Positions 12,086 to 23,459 of a stretch of DNA of 64,000 nucleotides are shown piece by piece. Where the stretch lies: positions 124,001 through 188,000 of the forward strand of contig JAGFNQ010009473.1 of the NCBI GenBank assembly GCA_024364735.1, in the 5' to 3' direction. How positions within the stretch are numbered: the first letter of the stretch is position 1; every line of letters starts with the position of its first letter. Position numbers and translations under genes: made by a program. The notes beneath the pieces were generated by a model. It searched no databases, was not told the DNA's origin, and saw only the letters and a list, made by a program, of their open reading frames with translations. Origin of the DNA: Boesenbergia rotunda (Eukaryota > Streptophyta > Magnoliopsida > Zingiberales > Zingiberaceae).

Positions 12086-12150
12086 TTTGCCACAGCTTTA
12101 TGGTAGAGCGTCTCTTCCCTTGGAAGAGGTCCGTGGTTCGATCCTCGGAC
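12086..12150 (+). other. tRNA-like A box / B box remnant
   Basis: TGGTAGAGCG at 12101 resembles the end of a tRNA D arm. GGTTCGATCC at 12135 is a good B box, about 34 bases later as in real tRNAs, and a T run follows at about 12153. The T arm (CCGTG/CTCGG) nearly pairs and a stem of AG-rich and CT-rich halves sits between. No acceptor stem is convincing and the anticodon loop lacks the usual T33. This may be a SINE head or a decayed tRNA in the retrotransposon leader. Confidence 0.4.
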
Positions 12151-12329
12151 ATCTTTTTGCCCTTTCCTCTTCTTCTCAGGGAGAAAATAGTCGCTAGTTT
12201 CCGACGACTACGTTGGATTTTCACCCGGCAAGAGAAGAACACGACGGAGACAAACTCCGACCGGGACATCGAACAGGGGCCAAGAAGTGATCGATACACA
12301 AAGGTAAAGTTATGCTTTTATAATCTAAT

Positions 12330-12341
12330 GCTCTGATACCA
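12330..12341 (-). promoter_or_regulatory. Copia-1 primer binding site
   Basis: The minus strand reads TGGTATCAGAGC immediately inside the 5' LTR. This is the standard site complementary to the 3' end of initiator Met-tRNA used by plant Copia elements, and it fixes the element orientation. Confidence 0.92.
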
Positions 12342-12342
12342 T

Positions 12343-12838
12343 TGTTGATATTTCTAAAGTATTAACTACAGAAACAAATTCTGTAAATCTAAACACTTAC
12401 AGTGATCTGCACTTGGAGAAGAAATTGGAAGACTTTGCCATCCGAAGAACGATCACGAACGAATCGAAAAGCTCTTCATAATTTCACAAATCAAATCCCT
12501 CTTCTGTAATTGGACGAACCAATCTTGAATGTTCTTCTCAATAACCCCTTCTTCGTCATGTGCACTTGGACGAACCTTGCACAATGACCTTATACACACG
12601 AGACGAACCCTTTCTCTTTGACCTCGCACAGACCTCGCACATAGCTTGTCTCGCACGATCTCCATTGGCTAGGACGCACACACATAGCATGTCCTTTATC
12701 TTGTTCACCTCTCCCCTTTGCCTTGGACGCCATATATATAGGGGTAAAAGGTCTCTTCATATTCCTCCATTAATAGAGGAATATGAATGAGTTGGAAGAT
12801 GAAGAGGAAGGGGTGCCTCTTCATCTTCTATAACTCCA
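12343..12838 (-). repeat. Copia-1 5' LTR
   Basis: This 496-bp LTR runs from TGTTGATATTT to TAACTCCA in plus-strand reading. Its outer 48 bases match 1-48. The flanking pentamer on the right is ACAAA; the partner lies outside the window. A TATATATAG at about 12731 (plus strand) may be part of its promoter. Confidence 0.85.
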
Positions 12839-12882
12839 ACAAATGTAACCCAATATGAACTATTTGATATGTCCAGAGTTAC

Positions 12883-12978
12883 CTGTATTTGAAAATATGT
12901 TCCCATTTGAATAAGAATGCCTTTCACTTGGAGAAAGTTGTCCAAGTTTTTGCCTGCCAATAGCAATGCGCATGCAAC
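12883..12978 (-). pseudogene. Orphan exon of farnesyl diphosphate synthase
   Basis: The 96-bp block reads VACALLLAGKNLDN then FLQVKGILIQMGTYFQIQ and is bounded by ACAG before and GTAACT after. Plant FPS proteins carry nearly this sequence just before the second aspartate-rich motif (DDYLDCFGD), and the exon length (32 codons, phase 0) suits that gene. FPS condenses IPP with DMAPP and GPP to make farnesyl diphosphate. No neighbouring FPS exon is visible to the right; the next one would lie left of the window, beyond Copia-1, which sits 44 bp into the following intron. It is either a remnant of a shattered gene or a captured fragment. Confidence 0.75.
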
Positions 12979-13103
12979 CTGTATACAGGAAGAATTTAAG
13001 TTGTGCACATTAAATATATGCACAATTATTTAAACGAATACAGTATGAGGTATGACACTTTTCAAACCTAGTACTGCAAGTACAGTCATACAGGTGGCAC
13101 ATA

Positions 13104-15014
13104 CTATTCCAATGCAATAGTATGATTGTCTAATTCTGACATATTACCATCATAAAAAATTTGTGTCTTTTGTTTCTTATATTTCGTTATAATTGATTGT
13201 TTTTTCAAATCAACTATATTTATTGAAGCATCTTTACTACCAACTGATTCTGAAATAGAAGGAACTCTTGAAATATTACATTGAGGCTCCATTTTTTCCT
13301 TATAATTCTTGTATAAAGCAAATAAAGTGTCCTTTATTATCTTTCCCTTTCTTGCACATTTCTCATCTCCATATAATTCAATCAACATAAATTTTACAAA
13401 ATCCAATTTATGTCTTGGATCAAGCATCACCGCAATATAAAGTAACTTATTAATTTTCTCGGGATCTCCCCAATATTTGTCAAATTTATTTTTCATTTTA
13501 ATTCCCATCGAATACACATCAAAATCATCACTTTCTTGCCACTCCATCAAGATGGTATGAATGTAACTAATCTCAAGTGCAAAAGTATTGGATGTGACAT
13601 ACAAAGAACCAAAAATTTTTAATATTAGCTCATAAAATACTCGTAGCAGAGATGCAAAAAGTCTAACATTAACCCAATCTACACTTGTTGGCTTCCCATC
13701 AAAAGTCTTTAATTCTCTTTTAGGTTTACCATCTGATTCAAATATCATCTTTCCATTCTCATTCAAAATAGTATGTCATTCTGTGTATTGAAGATCTAAT
13801 TTAAAACATGGATCTTGTTCATCTAAACCTATCAAAAGCTCTTTCAAATTTTTGAGTTGTATTCAACATCAAGAAAGTTGAGTTCCATCTGGTTGGTACA
13901 TCTAAACAAAATGAGTTCTTGCTTTCAATTTTTTCAATCTCTACACATTCTTTGAACTTGCTTAATCTAGAGGAAGATTGCTTAACATATTTAATTGCAT
14001 TCCTAATCTTCATCACAAATTGATTTATATCTTTTAATCCATCAGCAACAATCAAATTGATTATATGAGCTACACATCTCATATGAACATGTTCTCCCTT
14101 CATAATAGTGGAATACTAATTAATCATCTTTTTTCTGAAACTATTGATAGCAACATAATTTGAACTTGCATTATCAACTATAATAGTGAAAATTCGATCA
14201 ATTCCCCAACCTCTCAAGCAATTTTCAATGGCTAAGCTAATATCTTCACCTTTATGACTTATAATTGGACAAAAATTGAGAATTCTTTTCTGTAAATTCC
14301 AATTTGTATCAATAAAATGAGCTGTTAGACACATATAGTTAATTTTTTGAATCGATATCCATGTATCAGTGGTCAAACAAACTCTTTGTGTTGAATCATG
14401 CAATAATTTTTTCAATTTTTCCCTTTCAACTGTATATAACTCAACACAATCACGTGCAATTGTCCATCTTGAAGGAATTCGAAACTTTGGACATACCATA
14501 GCCATAAATGTTTTAAATCCTTCTCTTTCTACAAATTTGAAAGGGAGTTCATCCATTATGATCATTTTAGCTAATACTTTTCTAGATGCATCTTGATCAA
14601 ATTTCCAAGAAATCTAACACACCTCACTCTCTCTTGAATTTTGTAAAGTTAATTGTGCTTGAGTTGTTTCAATAACATTAGGGTGTTTTTACATGAGGTA
14701 ATATGAGATCTCAAACTTGTCGTTCAATTCTTGTATGGATCACAAAAAAATTCTTTATCACAATATTTGCATTTAACTTTTATCTCTGATGCATCATTAG
14801 TAAACTTTATGAAATGATCTCATACTTCACTTCTTGGTTTCATTGCTTTTCTCTTGATTACCTTCCCTTTAGAATCTACATCCGTTTTTGTTCCCACTGA
14901 AGGACCAATTTCAGATTGTGATATTGAACAACTATTATTAACATCCATATTTGATAAATCTCCTTGCATTGATATCAGATCAAAAATGCACAAATATTGT
15001 TCAAAATATTGCAA
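13104..15014 (-). pseudogene. hAT-2 transposase, frameshifted and truncated
   Basis: Segments at 15014-14820, 14565-14116, 14103-13819 and 13766-13104 belong to a hAT transposase different from hAT-1. Visible are a BED finger (KCKYCDKEF ... HITSCK, about 14720-14800), a catalytic-region block with CLTTDTWISIQ and VDNASSNYVAI, HMRCVAHIINLIVADGL, DVPTRWNSTFLML, and YIAVMLDPRHKLDF of the DUF4413 region. Frames change between 15014 and 14565 and between 13819 and 13766. The C-terminal dimerisation domain is missing; the sequence breaks off toward the FPS exon. The copy is dead. Confidence 0.85.
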
Positions 15015-15241
15015 GATGTGATAAAACTATTTAAAACATAAATGACTATAACTGAAAGATAAATATGAAACTCAACTATGACTAAGCATGATGATACTTA
15101 TTATCATGATTCAGGATATCTAGCCACGGTTAAATACTTGAGTTCGTCAAAGAATTCATATGGCAGTACAATATCAATGATTAAAATTTCAAAATATTAA
15201 AGAGGTATCATAACTTTCATACTTACCAGTTAGGGTAATTG

Positions 15242-15660
15242 CTACTGTGGTAGGATGTGGGGACTCAGGAGGTGAGAACTCAGAGCAGTGAGCAGGGAAG
15301 AATAACTGAGATGCGGAGTTGCTCTGCGACGGGAGGAGGCACGGTTAAGCAGGGAGGAGAGGACCGCAATGATGTGGAGTCGCTCAGCCACGGGAGGGAG
15401 GGCTGAGATACCGAGTTGTAGTTTCGGGCCTTCGGCAAGACGACGACGAGACTGCGAGCGTGAACGCAGGAGAGGACTGAGGAGGAGAGGCAGGCGGATC
15501 GGTTGCGCAGAACGCAGGAGAGGCAGGCGTGAACGCGGGAGAGGACTGAGGAGGTGAGAACAGAGAGATCGCAGGAGAGGACTGAGGAGCGTGAACGCAA
15601 CTACGTGAGAGAGACTGCGTGAGGCGTGAGTGTGAGCGGCGGCCAAGCGGGGAAAATTAG
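15242..15660 (-). other. GC-rich 5' region of hAT-2
   Basis: This stretch is GC-rich, with GAGAGGACTGAGGAG and GAACGCAGGAGAGG phrases repeated. Long overlapping frames occur in several phases because stops are rare, and I see no recognisable protein. By position it is the promoter and leader of the hAT-2 transposase. Confidence 0.5.
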
Positions 15661-15799
15661 GGATTTTGCTGAACTAGGGTTTAGGTTTACGGTTTACTTT
15701 TAGACTTTTATACCAGCCGGTCTAGCCGGCAGCCCCCACCCACTCCATCCTACCCAAACCGGTTTAATAAGGATTTATCCAGTTCGACCCCAAATTTTG

Positions 15800-16010
15800 G
15801 TTTTTTCGATTTAACCGAATAACAAAGTGAAAAATCGAAACCGAACCGATATAACCGAAATAATCGATTTTTTAAAACCGAATTAACCGAATTTCCAAAT
15901 TAACCGAACCGAAATTCCGAATTAACCGAATCAAAATTCCGAATTAACCAAATCGAAATTCCGAATTAACCGAACCAAAATTAAAAAATCAATTAGTTTG
16001 GTCAATTTAT
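15800..16010. repeat. hAT-2 subterminal tandem repeats
   Basis: The 22-bp phrase TTAACCGAACCGAAATTCCG recurs about five times with small changes. Rows of ACCGAAC/GTTCGGT near the ends are common in plant hAT elements, so this is probably the right end of hAT-2, reaching to about 16040. I could not find a matching left terminus. Confidence 0.6.
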
Positions 16011-16205
16011 TCGATTTACCCAAATTTTTGCTCCCCTTAATTTTGCTTGCCTTCTCAATTGCCCACAGGGGGAAACAGGTAAAAATACAGACATTTTTAT
16101 ATTTTGTATATCAATAGAAATCATCCATTTTGAATATTTTGATGCTTTTATTACTATACCTTAAATTATAAATATAATAAAAAAATGTATTAGACATAGA
16201 ATTTA

Positions 16206-16899
16206 TTGGAAACAGAATTACAACAAAGCTATAGGAAATGGAAGTCATGCCCTGTTAGTAAAAAACAGGTAATCAAGCAAAATAATTTAGTAAAAAACAA
16301 TGATAACACACTTGATTCAATATACAGAATTACTATTCAAAATATAAATTTATTCGAGAGTAATATCAAAGATTTTGGTTTTGCTGACCACATTCCTCTT
16401 CTCAGATGCTTCTTATTGCAGATGAGCAGGGCCATCCCAATTGCACTCCGTTTGTAGCTTCGTTATATCGATCTCAAGTACACCTGCTATAGATGCATTA
16501 AGGTTGCTTCCACGGATGTAGTTGAGTTGATACTCGGACGATAGATTTGCATCGCACATCAAGGGACTTTCCACTCGAACATATTCCTTGGTTTAGAAGA
16601 TTCTTGGTACAACTGATTCGAAGAACAAAAACCATTAGACTCGACTTGATGCTTGCTTAGAACAAGTATTATCAAAGGCTTCCACAAAAGTTCTCAACTT
16701 TTTGGGAGATCTAAATTGGATACACTTTTCGCATAATCTGAATTGAGAACATTGCCAGCAACAGAATCTCCCCTGTAGTCACCGAAAGTAGTTAACTAAT
16801 TTTGAATATGCACATTGTCCTTGGATTGTTTGTTAGCAGTAGCACAGTCATTTCTTGAATAAGTTAGAGTGTGTAGTCATTTCTGATAACTGGGCTTAC
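16206..16899 (-). pseudogene. Decayed 3' part of the ASI1-like gene
   Basis: Immediately after the donor at 16899 an intron-like stretch leads to TGACTACAG and then a coding-like block (GDSVAGNVLNSDYAKS...) near 16770-16690 that soon meets stops and changes frame. Later blocks (SNGFCSSNQLYQESS, and WDGPAHLQ near 16430) are also interrupted. An AATAAA-like signal occurs at about 16210 on the minus strand. The RNA-recognition motif expected in ASI1 is not visible, so the C-terminal half seems lost. Confidence 0.45.
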
Positions 16900-17484
16900 T
16901 TCAGCAGTGTCATCTTTTGGCTCAAATTTGGAGATTGGCAACTGACCTTTCCGATTTAGAAGAAACTTTGCTTCTACACCAGCTATCTTATCGTCAATCT
17001 TTTCAGATATTGTACAGGTTTGCACATCAAAAGTGCGGTAGAATATATAGTCAGCCATTTGACAGTCTTCATCTGATGGTTGTGCATTCCTCTCATCTTT
17101 CGAAGTGCAAATCACACAACACTTGCCGATAATGGCTTCCAATGAGTTAATGTTGAAAAGACCGACACCTTCTCCAGTGGCTAAAAATATTTCCTTCGCT
17201 AACGGAGTATCTATCAAATAGTTCTCGAGTTCATTTGGGCGGAAAAACCATAAAATTTTCACTTTCTTCTTGTGGTCTGGCTGTTCCCATATCTTAATTA
17301 TTTTTCCAATATAAGGTTCACACACATCCTCCTTTAAGAGGTATACCGAGTCATACAATGAGTAAGTGACACCATCGATCATGAATGACTCGTAAAATTG
17401 AATATTTCTCTTAGTACCCCCAATTCCTCTTTTTTCACCCCAACAAAATTTACGAACATCATTAGGGCCCTTTGAGTGATCCAT
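16900..17484 (-). CDS. BAH-domain protein, ANTI-SILENCING 1-like (5' coding exon)
   Basis: The exon starts at ATG 17484 and codes 195 residues up to a donor (CTGAA then GTAAGC) at 16900/16899. It contains GEKRGIGGTKRNIQFYESF, VTYSLYDSVYLLKED, EPYIGKIIKIWEQ, VKILWFFRPNELENYL and ADYIFYRTFDVQT. This is the BAH fold of the ASI1/IBM2 family. ASI1 binds chromatin and RNA and lets transcription pass through genes with heterochromatic, transposon-filled introns. The family normally has a C-terminal RRM, which I cannot find here. Without splicing at 16899 the frame ends at 16864. It is probably a truncated or pseudogenised copy, although the first exon is clean. Confidence 0.75.
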
Positions 17485-17499
17485 TTCTTCTCTGATTTT

Positions 17500-19240
17500 C
17501 TGAAAGCCAAACTTTCTTAGAGTAGTTTAGATTATAACGAAGTAAAATTTAAAATGCAAATATGAATTGCAAAGTACATAAGTCTTAGATCGGAAGTTCT
17601 AGTGTAACCATAACAAATATAGTTAATTATTAAAAACAACTCAATATTCTAAGAAATTCAAGGTGCAAGAACACAGTGCAAATCATTCATGAAATGTCGC
17701 ATCATTATGTTTTGTCGTGCAGTCATTGTTAGTTCGCATAATTAATGCCTCGAGATTCACCACACTTGTATCATGTCCAATATTGCCAGACATTACTTTC
17801 ACTAAATAGAAAGTAGGTTGTTGATTAGGAGGAGGAAGGAGGGGCGAAGGCTGTAGGGAACTGTAGATGAAGTAGTAAGCTGCAGTTAAGGAGAGCTCGC
17901 AGTGAACAGAAAGAAGGGTAAGAAGAGAAATGAGACAAAAGAGAAGAGGAGAGAAAAGAGGAGAAGAAGAAAAATGGCCTGTGGGTGGGATTTGGTGAGC
18001 GTTGAATGGTAAAAAGAAATAAGGGGGAGGAGGAGGAAGAAGAAGAAAGAAAGAATACGTAGAAAAGAACAAAGTATTGGATTGTTAAAATTTTAAGAAA
18101 TAGAGGAAAAGGGAATTAGGTGGAGAAGAAAATCTCAGTTATCTTTAGGGGGGAAAAAAAAGAGCTTTACTTTCCTCCTCCATGGAGTGAGTTCCTTCCC
18201 TAACCTTGGAGTCATCATTACACTAAGGTTTTCCTTATTCTGCAATAAATCCTATTTGATTACGCGTTTAGTTACCAGATACTTATTTCATAAGATAGGT
18301 GTCTGATCTAGCGCAATATCAAGGATTGATTGATACTTAGTATTCCAAGTGATTAAGCATATAGAATTTCAGATGATACAATTGTTAAAAATACTATTTA
18401 CATCAGTGACTCATGTTACTTGTTATCTTTAAGTGAAGTGTGAGAGGCTACAGATTGAACAACTAGTCATAAGGTAAAGATTATAATCTCTGACCCACCA
18501 ACAGGGATTAAACATTAGTTGGGGTTAAACATTAGTCATGCCAACATCGCATCGCAATATGAAATTTGTTCCATTTACTGATAACTACCCCAGGTCATCA
18601 GGTTTAAATCTGAAACCAGAACCTACACAAAATATTTCAACTAATGGATAAGCTCATGATTTCGTTTCCTTGCGGTATTAGATCCATGTGCATTGAATCA
18701 TATATCCGAGTAGTTCTTCAAGGATATATGTATTATTATATTTGTGCTACTTTAGCTGGTGTATGTGTTCTGCTACCAAATGAAAGCTGTTACTTGCTGA
18801 ATTGAAGTATATGATGACTATGAAATGAACAAGCAATGTTACCTGTGAACTACCGGTGATGAGGAGAAGGTCACTGACTCTCTGTCCCTGCGACGAGGAA
18901 CAAGCAAGGGCTCAGCAGGAACGGGTAACCCACAGATCGTCGGATAGTCAGCGTTGTTGAACGACGGCGAGTCTACGAGCGTAAGGGTAAGGATTGCAAG
19001 ACGAAGACACACTGGGGAATGAAACAGTAGAGCACGAGACATCCAACTTAGAGATCCTATGGAGAGAGATTGGAAATCGAAGAGGGGGAGAAGAAGATGA
19101 AGAACCTCTCTTCGATCGTAATCCGATCTGTTGCAGAAGGTATTGTCGCCGCCAACGAGCTTCGCGATCCAGACGCCGAAGATTCGGTAGGGTTTGTTTC
19201 CCTTTTTGCTCGATTTCTCTCTTTAAAAAAAACACTTTAT
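17500..19240 (-). other. ASI1-like gene 5' UTR exon and first intron
   Basis: The coding exon begins at 17499 after the acceptor GGCTTTCAG, 15 bases before the ATG. A matching donor (TTCACAG then GTAACATTGC) lies at 18843/18842. The GC-rich block 18843 to about 19240 is therefore the likely 5' UTR exon, giving an intron of about 1.34 kb. The open frame at 17683-18072 inside the intron is pyrimidine-rich and probably not a gene. Open frames on both strands at 18839-19288 reflect the GC-rich exon. Confidence 0.5.
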
Positions 19241-20752
19241 TATTTTACTCGCTCCATTCCACTTCCCCACTTCCATGACGTCGGATGATCGGATAACTAA
19301 CACGTATAATATTATCATTTTAAAATTAAAAATTAAAATTTAATAAAATTAGTTCAACCCACTCCATTAATTAATCATAACATTCGAGTTATTAATTTTC
19401 ATGATTTACCTTCTTATTCAATGTAAAGGATTAGCGGGAGCGCTGGGCTAACGAATCATTTTTTGTCATCATTATTTCAAAAACACATATTATATTCCTG
19501 TTATTTCTTTTCTTTCTTTTTCCCGTTTAAATTTTTTACTTTACCAATTGAAAAAATAATAAATTATTTTAAAATCACTAACATCAAAGTCAATGTCCTC
19601 CTTAGTCTATGTGTTAGAAAAAAAATATTTTCATTCTCTACGTATAAATTTTCTTTTGTTTCAATTCCTTAATATACTCTGATTTACCTAATTATTCTTA
19701 TTTTTTAGGTAAAAAATCTAAAATGAAATATAATTTATCTTAAATTCAGTATCATTTAATTAGAATCATCTAATCAATTTAGCCTAAGTCAATTGATTAG
19801 TCGATGGGAATGAATCGTGCTCAATTAATAATGAGGGCTTCTTTCCTTCATGACAAACGAAAAAAGTCTTGCTTAATTTGACAGTAAGTATACTAGATTC
19901 TAATTTAATTGTGTTGAATTTAAGAGACATTATATATTCTTTAGACTTTTATACTTATAAAAAATAAGAATAATTAGGTAAATCGATGTATATTAGGGAG
20001 TTGAAGTTGAATTTATTAGGAAGTTTATGACTCAGTGTTCTTAATTTACACGAGAGTATAAATACATTAAGAAAATTTGAGTTCTATAAGTTCATTAGCT
20101 AGTTTTGTCAAAAATTAACTGATGAACTAGAGAACTCTAGATCACTTTAAACTAAAACCAATATACTCAGATAACCCTCCTATGTATCTATACTCTCATA
20201 TCTTAATTTAATAATATAAATTGAGAAGAGTGAATTTTTAAAATTATAAAGAATTAATAAAATTAATCACAAATTAATTATAAGACCTAGGATAATAATA
20301 TTAAGGGGTGCTCGATAGGCGGGTTTAGGAGGATGGAAAAGGAAAAAATTTATTTCATTCTCATGCCTGCTACTTGGTAGATGGTTATTGGAATCAAAAT
20401 ATGTGTTTGATACCTCTTATTTCATAATCCAACCCCCTAGATTATCACTAAACTCATTCCTCCCCATTCCTTTCCCTTTTCTTTTAGACAACCCATTCCC
20501 GCCGCCTCCTTCATTTTCTCCCTTTTCCTTTTCTTCTTTGGTCGTCATCTCCCCACCAGCCCGCGTCTCTTCCTCCCCATTCCCCCCCTTTCTTCTCTGC
20601 ACCTATTTCTCCTCCTCCTCCTTGCTCAACCGTCCAAGCTCCTCCACCACCTTCCCTTTTCATCCTCCGCTTCTTTTTTTCTTCCTTTCTCCTCCTTCCT
20701 TATCCTTCCCGTCCCATCCTAGATTTATCCGAACCGAATCTACCATCGAAAG
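19241..20752. other. AT-rich intergenic DNA
   Basis: No gene is seen. Around 20035-20235 a phrase resembling GAACTAGAGAACT followed by CCTCCTATGTATCTATA is related to segments at 29800-29960 and 30225-30440, so it is a dispersed repeat. The stretch 20310-20720 contains a CATTCC-rich, pyrimidine-rich block ending at the LTR; it may be a MITE fragment, but I found no clear ends. Confidence 0.5.
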
Positions 20753-21733
20753 TGTTGGTGCCGGAAGTACCAGATCGAACCTTGTTTTGATAAATGGCAA
20801 AGGGTTCAAGTTAAGCTAGTATATTGTACTAATGGATTTGTGGAAATTACAGGAAAGTCCTAGGTAAGCTAGGTAAGAAGTCTTGACCTGCAGGGTTGAG
20901 CACGAAATCCTGGTTGGGGATCAGGCAACAAAGGCTTGGCGAGTGAAGCCGAGTAAGAAGACTTGGTCTGGGAGACCGAGCATAAGACTTTACCGAGCGG
21001 GGATCGCGAACAGGAGTCGAGATAGGTCGAGCACGAATGTCGTCAAGTTCCGAGTTCTCGGAGGCCGAGAAAAAGTCCAATCGAAAGTTTTGGGTGGCAA
21101 CAGGTAAACTCTCCTGAGAGGAGTAGGTGAGGACGCTTTCCCCGATGAAGGAACAGTAGGTGTCGGTCCGATCTAGGATTTCGCATGAAACCTGAAAGTC
21201 AGGATCAAGACAGCACTGGCTGTGATTCATACATGCTTCATTTATATATATTATTAGATGTATGGAACTAACCCATGTTGCAGTTAAAAAAGTTAAAGGA
21301 GCTTGACTGGGGCGCCTGAATAGGACTCAAGCTCCTGAAAGCTGGCAGATGGAGGCTGAGCTGGCGCAACAGTCAGACTGATGTGATGAGTGCTGAGTGG
21401 AGGACCCACGTCAGCACTCACGCGCTTGAAAGGACTCAGAGTCTGACCAGATAGAGTTTGACTGTGCAACAGATAAAGTTTTCGCCCGATCCGCTGCGAC
21501 TGGGGTGCCTGAAAGGTCATTCAGGCGCTTGAGGGGTCTAGTGCAGCAATCCAGAACAGCAATTCAATCACTGTGATCTTTATTTGTTATTTATTTCCGC
21601 TACTCTATCTCTCTAACTCTTACACTTATTCTCAAAGTTTTCCATTGTGTACTTTATCGCTTAGTAATTTAAGTGTTAAATTTGAAGTTTTTATGAAGCG
21701 ATATCCCCCCTATCGCTTAATCTCGATCCTACA
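20753..21733 (+). repeat. Sirevirus-type Copia 5' LTR
   Basis: The LTR begins TGTTGGTGCCGG and ends GATCCTACA, 981 bp, directly followed by a primer binding site. It contains a cluster of GGCGCCTGAA/TTCAGGCGC words at 21300-21540. No matching 3' LTR was found in the window, so the element is truncated. Confidence 0.8.
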
Positions 21734-21735
21734 AT

Positions 21736-21747
21736 TGGTATCAGAGC
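21736..21747 (+). promoter_or_regulatory. Primer binding site of the Sirevirus-type element
   Basis: TGGTATCAGAGC lies two bases after the LTR end and is complementary to initiator Met-tRNA. Confidence 0.92.
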
Positions 21748-21912
21748 GAGGCTGCTCAATTTTGGTGAAACCACAACTTGAGCACTTTTGGATTTTTCGT
21801 AGTTTTGGGGGTAATTTTGCTTACTTTTCAAAACTCTCTAATCCAAGACAAAAGTCTTGATACATTCTGTTGTTTGTGTTATTACAAGTTCGAAATTCTC
21901 TTTACTTTCCTT

Positions 21913-23450
21913 ATGGCGTTGCAAGAGGGCTACAGTACTGCTCACCCCCCCTCTCTTCTCTGGAGAAGACTTCGGTTATTGGAAGAGCCGGATGGAGTGC
22001 GCTTGAAAACTCAGGTGGACATGTGAATAATAATCCAAACCGGATTCAATCTTCCAAGAGACGAGCAAGGGGTGGTACTGAGCTACGACAGATGGGATGT
22101 CACACCAAAAAGAGGATCGAAGCTGACGCAAAGGCGACACAGACTCTCCAATGCGGACTCACAAAAGAGGAACTTAACCGCGTCGGTTCCTTCAACAACG
22201 CTAAAGAACTCTGGAATAAACTCATAGAACACCGTGAAGAAACCTCTAATACTAAGGTGAGTCATCGTGACCTCTTATTGAATAAACTTTATAATCTAAA
22301 AATGCAGGACGAAGAAATGACTTCCCAACTACACGCCCGGATTCAGGAAATTATGAACGGACTCCACATCATCAGACACTCAATCGAGAATAGGGATCTG
22401 ATCAGATATACATTAAATTTACTCCCTAGAAATCCGCTGTGGGCATCTATGGTTGATGCCTATAAAGTTTCTAAGGACCATTCTAAAATAAAACTAAATG
22501 AGTTATTTTTTTGAATTTGAGTTACATGAGCAGATTAACAGTTCGCTTGCAAAGAAAGGTGTGACTTTGATTGCAGGAAAAATCAAGAAAAAGACATCGG
22601 AACCGAAACCGGAACTGGATTCTGACTCAGAATTCGAAGAGGAAGAGCTGGCGGAGCTTGTGAACATCGTCTGGAAGCTGTTTAGAGCTCGGAAGGCCCA
22701 AAAGAAAAAGAAGACGGGACAACCAAAGGACGATCTGGCTGAACCAAAGAACAAGGTGGAACTCACCTGTTATGGGTGTGGAAAGAAGGGACACTTCAAG
22801 TCTGAGTGCCCAAACGCAAAGGAGACAAAAAAAGCAATGGAGGAAGAAGGTGTTGCAGGCTACCTGGGATGAGTCGTCTTCGGAATCAGATGAGGATGAA
22901 CCAATGCACTCCAACCTCCTCACATTAACAGAAAATGACGAGATCGACATCGACTCCGAATCGGACAAAAAAAGGGAGCACGGAACCATCTCACTATCGG
23001 AAACGGGTTGACTTAAGGTAATAGATTTTCCCGAAATGGATACGAATTAATTTCCTACTTATCTCATAAACTGGCTAAGTCCAATGACCAGGTCAGGTCT
23101 CTCCGAGAGGAGGTAAAACTCCTTAAGGAAGAAACCAGCTCGAGTCTTTTGACTGAGCAAGTTCAGGAAGAAACCTTAACTCAAGTCCAAAACTTGAGGA
23201 AGAGAATTTCTCCCTGAAAGCTCAAGTCAAAGAACTCAGAGCAATTTTGAAACAATTTACCTTGAGTTCCAAGAATCTTGATATGATTCTTGGAAAACAG
23301 ATATCAGTTCTAAATTGATCTGAAATTCGGTTTAAATCTAATTCGCGAGTTAGGTCCTACTACTTAGTAATTAATCGCCCTAGCACCTGAGTCCAACATG
23401 GGTCCCTAAACCAAGCTTGACTAATCAAACCAGACCAAATCAATATTGGA
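21913..23450 (+). pseudogene. Sirevirus-type gag, cut off at the protease
   Basis: Gag coding is spread over shifted frames: 21913-22514 (LTKEELNRVGSFNNAKELW, LLLNKLYNLKMQDEEM), 22498-22872 with an acidic stretch and a zinc knuckle (CYGCGKKGHFKSEC), and 22772-23011. Beyond 23040 a coiled-coil-like segment follows (RSLREEVKLLKEE), then NQTRPNQYWILN at about 23425-23460, exactly where a protease would begin with WILDSG. Coding is lost there. The long gag with a coiled-coil tail supports the Sirevirus lineage. Confidence 0.75.
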
Positions 23451-23459
23451 TTCTCAATG

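Larger units (their letters stand above)
49..12342 (-). mobile_element. Copia-1 LTR retrotransposon, internal region
   Basis: This is the internal part of a Ty1/Copia element on the minus strand, between the LTR fragment at 1-48 and the 5' LTR at 12343-12838. In transcription order it holds the primer binding site, a long leader (10800-12329), gag (10461-10799), the insertion site of a hAT transposon, and pol (1271-4402). Protease, integrase, reverse transcriptase and RNase H occur in the Copia order. Several stop codons and the hAT insertion make it non-functional. The first 1.2 kb (61-1270) shows no coding feature and is its 3' untranslated region. Confidence 0.9.

Noticed and set aside
12101..12144. 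Functional tRNA gene
   Set aside because: No acceptor stem pairs and the anticodon loop lacks T33; kept only as a tRNA-like remnant.
15242..15646. Leucine/serine/arginine-rich proteins in the GC-rich block
   Set aside because: Overlapping frames on both strands with no motif; explained as the stop-poor 5' region of hAT-2.
17683..18072. 129-residue frame between the ASI1-like exons
   Set aside because: Lies within the inferred first intron and is composition-driven (CT-rich); no similarity that I recognise.
20388..20819. 143-residue proline/serine/phenylalanine-rich frame
   Set aside because: Pyrimidine-rich low-complexity DNA that runs into the LTR at 20753; no domain and an antisense frame of equal quality.
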